A stretch of 64,000 nt of DNA from Gracilariopsis chorda (lineage: Eukaryota; Rhodophyta; Florideophyceae; Gracilariales; Gracilariaceae). Shown in pieces: positions 55,201 through 64,000 of this stretch. A program made the position numbers and the translations under genes. The stretch spans positions 62,001 through 126,000 of the forward strand of contig NBIV01000109.1 of assembly GCA_003194525.1 (NCBI GenBank), read 5' to 3'. Each line of letters begins with the position of its first letter. Within the stretch, counting starts at the first letter, position 1. The notes beneath the pieces are model-generated. The model worked only from the letters and a program-made list of their open reading frames with translations. It made no database searches and was not told the DNA's origin.

Positions 55201-55438
55201 TCTGTTACTCTTTCTATCCTCCAAAGTGGCCTGGACTATCTTCTTCTTTGGTTATCTTTCTGCTGATCTCATTATGAAATGTTGTTCATATCCTCTAAGC
55301 CTTCTTTTCTGGGCGTGAAAGAGCGAGCTACGTTGAACGGGCGGTCATTTTTTGGTTTATTTGTGTTGTTGGTGTTTATTTTTGGTGGTTTGACAACCCA
55401 CCCCGGTCGTTTTGCTTGTTAAGAATGAGATAAATGCT
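52273..55438. other. AT-rich stretch without a supported gene
   Basis: The base composition is visibly richer in A+T than the retroelements. Short frames (53257-53568 plus, 53885-54100 minus, 55035-55277 plus) have no motif; the two last are merely rich in hydrophobic codons. A 24-bp class repeat CTGCTGATTCTGCCATGGCTGTGCTGTGGACATG-like text recurs loosely at about 53374-53405 and 53525-53548. Confidence 0.45.
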
Positions 55439-55439
55439 G

Positions 55440-55801
55440 CTCCTTCACAGCCACCGCCGCCACAGCAGCCTGCTTTGCCACAAGCTGAACAAGAAGAGGA
55501 GCAGATGTTCTTCTGGATGTAATTGGAAGATGATGAGCCCACACCGGCTCCCTCACACCAGCCAAGGCAGCAGCCACAGCAACGGCTTTATACGACGTTA
55601 ATCCAGTCTGCTGAGCGTTCTGATCGAGGATTGTATCGCGTGTACTATCCGTGGGATCCCGTGGCAGCTCAGGTGAGGAATTCTCAGGCCATCCGTGCAA
55701 GATTGTCAGACTTTCAGACGATTCCAACTGCAGATCAAAGGCGATGCAGAAGATGCGGCGAACATTTACACATACTTTCCTCCTGCCCGTACCCAGACTA
55801 G
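55440..55801 (+). pseudogene. Gag-like fragment with a CCHC zinc knuckle
   Basis: A plus-strand reading, interrupted by TAA at 55520-55522, runs through a Pro/Gln-rich part (PPPPQQPALPQAEQEEEQM ... SHQPRQQPQQR) to CRRCGEHLHILSSC, a perfect CX2CX4HX4C knuckle, and stops at 55801. That order is typical for the C-terminal end of retroelement Gag proteins. No neighbouring protease or RT is found, so it is an isolated fragment or a domesticated gag piece. Confidence 0.4.
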
Positions 55802-56175
55802 ACATTGAAAACTCGTATCTGGAAGTATTGCGGTGGTGTTTTGCTTGGCAAAGAGACCACCGGAGTGTACTCTGGAATGAGAAAATTGTCATAATGGGGC
55901 GTCACGTTCCGCAGAAGGTATAGCAGCGAGTTTGTTTACAGTTTTATAGCCTGAGAGCCTTTCACAGCCATTTACCCAACTTATGTATGCTCTTCGCGAC
56001 GACGCAACCGTTCATGGACATTTGATATATGGCGGGAGGCGTTCACTTCTTTCTCAGACTTGAATGCAACACAGCTTTTGCTCTCCTCACGCACAATTAC
56101 ATCAACACGCGCTACAGATTTCTATAGGGTACCGGTCCGCATTCCTCGGATCGATCTCACTATGCGCGTTGCAAT

Positions 56176-56541
56176 TTGCGTGTTTTCATTCAAAAAATCA
56201 GCGTACGAGACATCGTGCACAAGTTGTACGATGTGATCAAGCCCATGAGAGACCTGGTGCGCGAGCGGTACCAATCCATGCTCAGCATGCAACAACAACA
56301 CCAAAATGTAGAGACCGCCGTGAACATCGGCATGCAGGCTGCAAAAGAAGGATTAGTCGTATGTGCGTACGAAGGAACACAAAGTGCCACAGTCAATGCA
56401 ACCCATTTATGTCCGGGCACTCTCCCCGAAAATTCTTCTGGTGTGGGGCCAACCATGATGAGAACTCTAGTCATGGATCCGACTGGCCTGTACCGAGTGC
56501 AGTCTCAAGTACCGCGCTTGGTAGAAGGAACAGTAATATAA
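56176..56541 (+). CDS. Hypothetical protein with coiled-coil start
   Basis: The frame of 121 codons (first codon TTG; first ATG codon is Met24 in KPMRDLVRER) is helical and charged at first (RDIVHKLYDVIKPMRDLVRERYQSMLSMQQQHQNVETAVNIGMQAAKEG), then Gly/Pro/Val-rich. It reads as genuine protein. The start could be in an upstream exon. I do not recognise a family. Confidence 0.35.
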   Translation: MRVFIQKISVRDIVHKLYDVIKPMRDLVRERYQSMLSMQQQHQNVETAVNIGMQAAKEGLVVCAYEGTQSATVNATHLCPGTLPENSSGVGPTMMRTLVMDPTGLYRVQSQVPRLVEGTVI

Positions 56542-56560
56542 GAGTATGCCGTAGTGATGG

Positions 56561-56584
56561 CTGCTGCTGCTGCTGCTGCTGCTG
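56561..56584 (+). repeat. CTG microsatellite
   Basis: Eight uninterrupted CTG units, 20 bp downstream of the stop of the preceding frame. Confidence 0.95.
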
Positions 56585-56900
56585 GAGAATGGGCGAATGC
56601 AAATGCCACAAACAATGGGAAAGTGCGGTACCGACTTCTGACTGTTAGAATTACTTATTATTTACCTTTCTTTGAATATAGTTGGCTCTAGCATCAGTTT
56701 CAACGTGCAAAAACTAGCTAGGGTTATTTTAATTGATCTGCTCAAGAAATCGGTTACCCATTTGCCATGCCAAACTGGCCTCGAAGCCGAGTTGACATCT
56801 TCGCGACACTCTGTGATTATGGCATCAGAACATGTTCATGTCAAAGAAGTCTTGGTTGGCCACGTGATTGGCTGTAAATTACACGTTGCCTACTACTCAC

Positions 56901-57726
56901 TGTGGTGCAACGCCCCAAAGGGGAGAAACAACGAAAGACGTTCGGGATCTTTCCTCCGTGAAGGTGAACCCAGTTGGGCAGAGCCCCTCTAGGGGTGGCA
57001 CGGCGGAGCCAGTTTGTAAGACCGAGGCCACCCTTCGCGACTAGTGCAAGAGGGTTTAGGACAAGAATCGGTATCCGCGAGAGCGGGAATGCGTCCTCGC
57101 TAGAGGTAGGTGTCCACGTAAGTGGGGGTGTGTGAGCAGATGCGCACACGAGGGCCGTGGATAGCGGGATATGTTACCCTGGAAAGGGGGAAAAAGAAAG
57201 GGCGAAGAGGAGGAAAGGAGGACGAGGTGAGTCGCAAGAGCAACGGGGGCAAGCGGCGATGCCAGTAACAGTATCCCTATACAGGGCGAAACACCAATGC
57301 AACTGGAATAATATGACTCCCAGTGATGGGTCCCTTTAGATGTACAAGGCAGTTAGATGTCCCGTGGTTCATGGCGTTTCCTTCCAAGGAGGAGTGGAGC
57401 ACGCGCGCGAGCGGTAACAACTAGAGCCAATTCCCAGGTTGGGGTCCCTTGTTGGGGAAGGTTTACTGGTGCGACGGCAGTGCACCGTCGCACTAAGTAC
57501 TAGCTTCCCAGAAATGGGGGTGAAAATAATAAATAAAATCAACTAAAATACTCCACATTTCGTGCCAACATCCACTATTGTGGCCAACTGCCAATGGACC
57601 CAAAACCGTTTCCCATTTGTCCATATCCACCATTGTGGGGCGTAGTTCATATTCACACTACACAACCGATAATATCGGGAAAGCAATCAAGTACCAAGAA
57701 TCCCTCCCTGAGGGCGTTGCACTACA
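56901..57726 (-). repeat. Element C 3' LTR (family 2)
   Basis: It starts TGTGGTGCAACGCCC and ends GGGCGTTGCACTACA (826 bp). It has a hairpin with 9-bp arms GTGCGACGG and complement at 57469-57493. The solo LTR at 11609 and the fragment at 12705 belong to the same family. The core ACGTTCGGGATCTTTCCTC is shared in altered form with family 1 LTRs. Confidence 0.9.
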
Positions 57727-57738
57727 TATCCCCCCCTA
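57727..57738 (-). other. Polypurine tract of element C
   Basis: The minus strand reads TAGGGGGGGATA directly before the LTR. Confidence 0.8.
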
Positions 57739-57781
57739 AGACTGGAAAACGACCGCAGATGCGGAGGGTTCCCAGACGAAA

Positions 57782-59560
57782 ATGGGTGATAAAAGCGCGT
57801 GCGCCGTCTCCGGTTCTCCGGTAAATCCCTCTGCACCAGAGTCATCGAGTGCACAAACAACAACAACAGCCACCCTCAAAAATGGAGAAATGAACAACGA
57901 CAACAATATCAACCATAACAGCCAACCTTCGAGGCCTCTCGGGCGATACACCACCGGTTTCCGGTCAGTTCCCCTGCCTCAGGGCGATCTACATCCGGTA
58001 AAACCGGGGAATATGGCTGCTACAGCCGACCATCTCTTCGCACTACCACCTTCGGTGGGGTCCTCCAGAACCGCTCCGGCGTTCAACTGGCCAACCTACA
58101 ACACCCTGGTGGGGCTCAACCCGAAGAATCGGAATCACGCGTCGCGCCTGCGCCTGGCCCCGTGGTTTCACCCAGTCACTGTCCTCAATGAGGGATTGGT
58201 CACCGCTTATGCGGATGGCTCAGACACCATTCCGGGGGATCTGCCCAGAGCAGTCACCACATCGTGGGATTGGCGTCCCCGGATTGCGATTCCGCGTCAC
58301 CACCTCCGAAGGAATTCGGACGAGACCGTCGCTGTGGCCCACACCGCGTTGAAGCGCATGGCATACCAACGGCAGAGCTGGGCTCCATTCGATATACCGG
58401 TCCCACCGGAGTTTGGCTTCGACGTTAGCCATTTCTGCACTCGCGGGGAGATTGGGTACGGCGACAACCTGTTCCGCCTCGCTTGGAGGAATTTGCCCGC
58501 AGCGCGCCAAGAAGCCCTTTGTTGGGAGCGACCGATTATCCGGGCGGAGTTCCGCTATCTTTCCTGGCATTACGGGTCAACCTTCGTCCAGAAATTCATC
58601 CGCTACGAGCAGCGTCGGCGATCCCGATTCGGGTATTTCATCCCGTATCAGAACGTGGAGATAGAGCGAATTGCGCCGCCTCACCGATTAGGTCAGTATG
58701 TAGCACTCACCGAGTGGTGGTGCTTCCATGAAGCGTGCCGGGTGTGCTACATAGAACTCCCGCCGTTACTTACGTACCTCGGGTCGCTGCTTATGCAGGA
58801 TCCCCGGTCAGGGTTGTGGTCCGTAGTGGTTACGGAGTGGTCAGCCCACGCTGCGGCTTATATCCTCAACGAGGCGTACGACCAGTTTCGTCTCTGGTTC
58901 CTCCCACCGCGTGTGCGGGCAGCGATCTGCAATTTGGATCTTCGCATCCCCCTTGGGGGCCAGGCCAACAATGAAGAGGTCCTCCAATTACTTGGGTACA
59001 TAGACAGCGTTAGCTGGAGTGAGGTCCCGCTGGAGCAAAGCGGTCGTCTGGATGGCGACAGCGGTAACACCGGTGGTCCGGGACTGGGTAGAAACACCGC
59101 GCTTGCGGGGGATTTTATCTACTTCGACCCCTGGGAGTTCCGGGAAAATTCCTCCGAGGAGGCGCGCGAGCTTTGCGATGCGCCCCGGCATGTGCCAGAA
59201 GACCACCCGGTGGGGTAAGTCGATTCTGACGACTACTACCGCGTATACGGCGGGGATGACCCAATGTTCGATAACGAACCGGAAGAAACCGGGGAGATGG
59301 ACGTAGAGGAAACCGGCGCTAGCGCGGAAGCTTTCCCAGAGGGGATATCTACGGCCGAGCCGGCTGCTGACCCTTCGGCGGCAAGTGCCGGACCTTCTAT
59401 CCCCAGCGGGGTGACGGCGAGTGAAAACGAGATCATCGCACGTTTTCTCCGGGGTGCTGGTCTGAGCGCTGCCGAGGTATCGGGGGATGTCACCACTATG
59501 GCGGACGCGTTGGCCTACCGCCTCGCTGGTGGTTACGCCCCGGGCGACGGCGAAGAGTGA
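57782..59560 (+). CDS. Antisense LTR-proximal gene of element C, best copy
   Basis: From the ATG at 57782 one frame runs 592 codons to the stop at 59560 with a single in-frame TAA at 59216-59218, where B has a sense codon. The product has a Ser/Thr/Asn-rich head with NNDNNINHN, a large conserved body (LRLAPWFHP, TTSWDWRPRIAIP, PIIRAEFRY, RSRFGYFIPYQNVEIERI, PRSGLWSVVVTE, VRAAICNLDLRIPLGG, DFIYFDPWEF), an acidic part around DDPMFDNEPEE and a C-terminal helix (ARFLRGAGLSAAEVSGDVTTM). Trp, Arg and Tyr are abundant in the body, suggesting a folded nucleic-acid or structural protein, but I recognise no family. It is opposite in sense to gag-pol and does not overlap pol. Known plant Retand/Ogre-type elements also have extra ORFs, some antisense, near the 3' LTR; homology to these is not evident. 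Confidence 0.8.
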
Positions 59561-59646
59561 GCCCCTTTTGTCCAGTTTCCTGGTGTTCCTTCTCTGGCAT
59601 AGCCAGCTAGTGTAGTATAGTGTGTGGGGAGCTAGCTGCTCCCTTG

Positions 59647-59652
59647 AATAAA
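59647..59652 (+). terminator. Poly(A) signal of the antisense gene, element C
   Basis: AATAAA lies about 90 bp beyond the antisense stop codon; the matching signal in element B is at 42931-42936. Confidence 0.55.
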
Positions 59653-59805
59653 CTTTCCCGTTTAGAACGGTGATTTTCGTTTGAGTTCCGCGTCTTCGAC
59701 GGACCTTGCCTTGTTATCCTTTCCTATCGCCCTCCGCTCGCACGGCAACGTTACCCGACTTGGGCATGAACCAGCGACCCGGCTGAGCCGGTGAGTCCGA
59801 CCGGG

Positions 59806-62091
59806 TCAGTAGGTCTGAGAGTCCCCGGCTGGGGTGTGGTAGTACCGTAGGGTACTCCCGGAGGATTCCCGTGTTGCAGAGTCCGTACAAACGGGATGTC
59901 CTGAATCCAGGATTACCTCTGAGGAGGGAGGGGGGTCGAGCGCGACACGATCGCGGGAAATCCGCTCGTGTGCTCCGCCTATCTCTACAACGACAGTGTC
60001 GTCATTAACAGATATGACCTTGAAGGGTCCGTCCGCCACAGGCGAGAGTTTATGATGCTTCTCCCGTTCCGGGTTGTAGTACTCCTTCCTGATGAAGACG
60101 TAGTTATTTGCCCAAATCGGGGGGGTTTTTCCTCGCAAGCGAGCATCAAAATCCCGCTTGTAACTGGCTTGGGCCCGTGCCATAGACTTCCGCGCAGTGG
60201 GGACCAGCTTAGAAAGCCATTGCTTCCATTGCTTCCGGTAGATACCCACTGATGGGAAATTTTCCAAGGTAGCTTGGGGTTCCAGCGCCACAGGCGGGGG
60301 TGTTCTAGATAGAACCAACTCGAATGGTGATACTCCGGTAGTCCGCTGTACCTGCATATTGTACGCGAAGGTTAACGCGGCAGCGTAGAGATCCCAATTC
60401 TTTGGGTGGTCAGCGACGTAGGAACGTAGCGCCGCGAGTAACGTCCGGGTAAACCGTTCAACTTGCCCATTACACTGGGGGTGGTAGGTAGTCGTGAACA
60501 AGTTCTTGACATCCAGGATGCGACAAACCTCCTGAAAGAACTTGCTCACGAACTGCTTCCCGTTGTCAGAGAGCACCTCTACAGGGGGACCGTAGACAAA
60601 AATCCAGTGCGTCACCAGAGCCTGGGCCACCGTGAGAGCGGTTATCCTCCGAAGAGGGACAGTCCGTACCAGCTTAGAAAAGCGGTCGGTAATGACAAGT
60701 AGAAACTAGTTTCCAAGTTTTGTGGTGAGTAGTGGTCCGAGGATATCAATTGCGATAAACTCGAGTGGCGCCCTTGCGGGAAATAGTTTCATCTTCTTCG
60801 CATTTTTGCGGAGCTCGACGCGATTCTTCGCGCATTTGCTACAGAACCGCACAGTTGCGTAGCAATCCACTGCCATGGCGGGCCAATAGAAATCCCTTCG
60901 CAGGGTTAGGTAGAGTTTTCTCCCACCTGGGTGACCTTCCATGCGGGCGTAGTGTGATAGATGTAACACCCGCGATTGCAGGGAATGTGGTACCACAATC
61001 TGTGGGCGGGCTTCTACCTTCCTTACAAGGTAGCATTTGTCGTACACGCCGAAAGGGAGATCTTCACCAACGTTAAGACGGGCACGAATCCTCGTGCAGA
61101 AGGGGTTACCGAACTGTTCTCGGATCATCTCCTTCGGTGAAACCAGTACAAAATTTCCCAGTAACGGGTTCTCAGACTCATCTCGCGATGCGAGTAGGTC
61201 GTCAAAGTCAGCATCCTCGTCCCAGTTTTCTGGCCCAGCCTCGACGGCACATTCCGGATCATCCGGGTCTATGTCCATGAAACATGGGACTTCATCATCC
61301 TCCGTTGGGAGTGCTTCCCCACTTGTGGGTAAACGCGACAGGGCGTCAGCTTGGGTGTTCTGCGCGCCCTTCTTATAAATGACTTGGAATTCATATTCCA
61401 CGAGGTGGAGTCTCCAGTGCATGAGGCGTCCCGACGGGTCGGAGATATTTATTAACCACCTCAGTGTGGAATGATCCGTGTATACGGTGAAGTGAACTCC
61501 CGTAAGGTAGGGGCGCAGAGTGGTCATCGCCCATACGACGGCGAGGCACTCTTTCTCCGATATGGAGTAGTTCCGCTCATGAACATTGAGCGAGCGCGAC
61601 CAATAACCGATTGGGTGTCGTGCCCCTCGGGGGTGGTTTTAAAAAGAGCACACCCGACTTGGTAGTCGCTTGAGTCCGTATCTACGGAGTATGGCAAACC
61701 AAGGTTTGGGAGATGTAGGATTGGTGCTGATGTGACAGCCTCCTTCAAGGAGTTAAAAGCTTCCGATTGCTCGGGCGTAAATGTTCCCAGTTTTGAGGGG
61801 TTCCCCTTTCGCAACAACGCGTTCAGGGGCGCCGCGGTATCCGAAAAGTTCGGGATAAACCGTCGATAGACGTTGACCAGCCCCAAAAAAGAGCGCAGTT
61901 CCGTTTGAGTACGGGGCTCTTTCGTCTCAACGAGGGATTTGACTCGAGCTTTCTCGATCGCTAACCGTCCAGGACGGATAATGTGACCCAGATACTTCAC
62001 AGTATCTGTGAAAAACTCGCATTTCCTCAACTTGAGGGTAATTCCCGCATCGCGGAGTACGGTTAGCACGTGTCGGACGTGAGGACCGTTC
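59806..62091 (-). pseudogene. Element C pol fragment: RT end, RNase H, integrase
   Basis: From 62091 downwards the RT thumb/connection (LKLRKCEFFTDTVKYLGHII, FLGLVNVYRRFIPN), RNase H (VDTDSSDYQVGCALF, YTDHSTLRWL), integrase zinc finger and core (AIDILG, SDNGKQF, NGQVERF) are readable. A frame change near 61620 and a TAG at 60706-60708 (for Lys) break it. It ends at 59806 after a short C-terminal domain with GDY/NNYVF-type integrase tail motifs and no chromodomain. Confidence 0.9.
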
Positions 62092-62094
62092 TAA

Positions 62095-64000
62095 AATGGT
62101 GTTCTGGGACGTACCAGCGTACTGACTTGCAGTTTTTTGAGCCAATGTTTTCACCGATGTGAAAATGCACATCAGCTCAAAACTTTCAGGCCTCTGCATG
62201 TCTGATCTTCAGAGTATGAATACTACTCAGACTCCGAAGAGTATTCATCCTCTTCTCCATGGGTATGTCAGCAGATACTGTACAGTTTATACTGTCGTCG
62301 TCGCCACATCACTTTGAATTTTATAAGACGCTCTACACTTTCGTAAAGGCCATTTGACCGAGCGAGATCCCATGGCCTAAGAACACATTCCAGTTGCGTT
62401 CATAATGTTATCCGTCATCAAGAAGGTGCTTCCGCTGATCTTGTTTGATCCTCTTCAAATATTTGACACCAAAGCGCACGTGGTTTATCGCACTCGCCAT
62501 GACCAAAACGAACACCAAGCGTCGTCGATCACTGCAAAGAGCCGCCCTCTTGAATCTTAATGAGGCAATCTTGCTTGGATGTTTTGCTCCAGCAAAAGCA
62601 ATCCAAAAACCGAAGTTGGGAAGAAAGACTCCATCATTGCTTCCCAGATTGCGTGAAACAAATCCTCGAAACGACGAAAAATTAGGATTTGGCTACACCG
62701 CACGATATTTTTAAAGACTGTTCCGAATGACACGAGCAAGCTTTGTCAGTCTTTTAGAAATTGTACAGCTCGACCTCACAAAGGACTTTGAATCTGCACG
62801 AAGACTGGGTAATGTAGTCATTGCCCCAGATGTACTTCTTGGAATAACTCTTCGTGTGCTATCAGGAGGAAAATACCAAGACATTGCCCACTCACACAGA
62901 ATTGGATTCTCAGCTGTGTATCATATTTTTCATGAGACGTACGGATTTATTGGAAAAAGGTTGAAGATTCACGAACTGCCTGAATCGGAAGAAGAAATAA
63001 GAAGGCTTGCGGATCGATTTAAGACATTTCGATGCATACCAAGTCCTTTGACCGGTTGCATAGGTGGGCTCGATGGCATTCTAATTCCCATCAAGAAGCC
63101 CGAATAGTGTCACAATCCGGCGTCGTTCTATTGCAGAAAAGGTTATTATACACTGCTTGTACAGGACTTGGTATCTTTCGACTATAAGTTCGTCTCTGTA
63201 TTCATCAAGTGTGTTGGATCCACCCATGACTCTCTCTGTCACAACGTATCCGAGCTTGGGCGGTTTCTGAAACAGAAAGGACTTTCTACAGGTCATTGGA
63301 TTGTAGGCGATGAGGCATTCACCTGTTCAGAGGTGTTGATCACACCGGTTCCAAGCTCCAAAGATGGAGAGGACGAGGTTCATTTCAACTATTTTCTGTC
63401 GTCATTGAGAATTATCGTGGAACAGGCATTTGGAGTTTTGGTATTGAAGTGAAGAATACTGAAAAGTGATTTGCTATTCGACCTAGAGAAAAGCACTCGG
63501 ATTGTCGTTTTATGCATGAAGCTCCATAACTTCTTGATTTCAAAGGATACAGCGTATAGGACGTTTGAATACTCAGATGCTGATCTACGTTTAGTGAAGC
63601 AACAGTTTGATGAATGGTACGCGTTCTGTGCCGGGAACAACGGAAACAATCACAGAGCGCATGCTGTACCGCCGGAGTCAAGGAAGAGAGCCGAAATGAT
63701 TCAGATCGTTAAGCAGCTTGGACTAAAACGTCCTCCGGTATATAGAGCTACTGAAACACAACCTTGTGAGTATCTTCTTTGTAACTCTAACTAACCTTTC
63801 GGAAGCAGTAGAAACTATCTTTCTTCTGGCCCTCGGTTTCTAAGCAATATCGTGCTCAGGTTTTTATGAAATATTTCAGAGGTGCAGCTCACGATACAGA
63901 CAAGCTAGCAATTCCTATCCGAAGATGCCGCCGTATCAGATTTCCGTACCACAATTGTATCCCGCCCGTACATGTATCTCGCCACCTATCCACACAAGCC
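62095..64000 (+). mobile_element. PIF/Harbinger-like transposon, left part
   Basis: The sequence departs from element C directly after TAA (62092-62094); PIF/Harbinger elements duplicate a 3-bp TWA target. A Harbinger-type transposase is encoded on the plus strand. The right end and the second TAA would lie beyond the window, so the inverted repeat cannot be checked. Confidence 0.65.
62499..63794 (+). pseudogene. PIF/Harbinger-type DDE transposase
   Basis: A single frame of 431 codons from the ATG at 62499 to the TAA at 63792-63794 contains three in-frame stops: TAA 62712-62714, TAG 63105-63107 and TGA 63450-63452, each one base from a plausible sense codon. An HTH-like region (GGKYQDIAHSHRIGFSAVYHIFHET) precedes the DDE_Tnp_4 core: first Asp in GCIGGLDGILIPIKKP, second in VGDEAFTCSEVLITP, Glu in SLRIIVEQAFGVL. 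Catalytic residues are all present. The few changes suggest recent death. Confidence 0.85.

Larger units (their letters stand above)
56901..62091 (-). mobile_element. Element C: Ty3/gypsy element, family 2 LTR, 3' part
   Basis: A family-2 LTR (56901-57726), polypurine tract, antisense gene, integrase, RNase H and part of RT follow in the same order as in A and B, but DNA identity is much lower and the LTR is of a different family. No tail region or chromodomain lies between integrase and the antisense gene. At 62092 the RT reading is interrupted at a TAA by another transposon, so the 5' half probably lies beyond the window. Confidence 0.9.

Noticed and set aside
54885-55310. Plus-strand hydrophobic ORF 55035-55277 taken as a membrane protein
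   Set aside because: The hydrophobicity comes from T-rich sequence; there is no start context, homology or neighbour to support it.
56561-56584. CTG repeat as a functional poly-Leu/poly-Ala tract
   Set aside because: It follows the stop codon of the nearby frame and lies in no supported gene; treated as a simple microsatellite.
1-64000. CRISPR array or bacterial operons
   Set aside because: No regularly spaced repeats with unique spacers were seen, and introns, TATA boxes, AATAAA signals and eukaryotic transposons argue against a prokaryote.

Overview
The window reads as a nuclear contig of a eukaryote whose space is mostly filled by transposable elements with a few host genes between them. 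GC-type spliceosomal introns of about 100 bp (GTACGT or GTAAGT to TAG), signal-peptide proteins, TATA and AATAAA signals, and four or five classes of eukaryotic transposons all point away from bacteria. The mix of chromodomain Ty3/gypsy elements, Ty1/copia, piggyBac, pogo and PIF/Harbinger elements, compact host genes and a secreted haloalkane dehalogenase would fit a florideophyte red alga of the Chondrus type, but that is inference; nothing in the sequence names the species.

Layout. Positions 1114-11107 hold a complete but decayed chromovirus-like LTR retrotransposon (element A, minus strand) inserted in an older hairpin-rich repeat. 11215-13650 is a patchwork of that repeat plus a solo LTR and an LTR fragment of a second LTR family. 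13651-17317 has only decayed ORF scraps. 17318-24102 is a Ty1/copia element whose gag is split by a 4.6-kb piggyBac-type transposon (17797-22391) with TTAA duplications, long inverted repeats and an unusual YqaJ-type nuclease region. 25233-30545 is a multi-exon host gene for a secreted, Cys-rich, RTX-like protein, split by a second piggyBac element (26989-29859) flanked by CTAG instead of TTAA. 32413-33387 encodes a secreted haloalkane dehalogenase, and 36512-38002 a three-helix membrane protein. 38526-52203 is a pogo-like transposon with TA duplications, itself split by a second chromovirus (element B, 40086-51704). 52207-56900 is AT-rich and gene-poor. 56901-62091 is the 3' part of a third chromovirus (element C, other LTR family), cut at a TAA by a PIF/Harbinger-like element that runs to the window end.

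The strongest candidate for something undescribed is a gene shared by elements A, B and C. It lies next to the 3' LTR and points opposite to gag-pol, starts 35-55 bp inside the LTR edge, encodes a protein of about 590 residues of no family I recognise, and in B and C is followed by its own AATAAA. It is better conserved as protein than as DNA between two LTR families, so these are ambisense retrotransposons with an apparently selected antisense protein. The LTR carries a palindromic TATA box (CACTATATAGTG) that could fire both ways. Almost every element here is broken by point mutations, so the window is a graveyard in which nesting order and target duplications can still be read.
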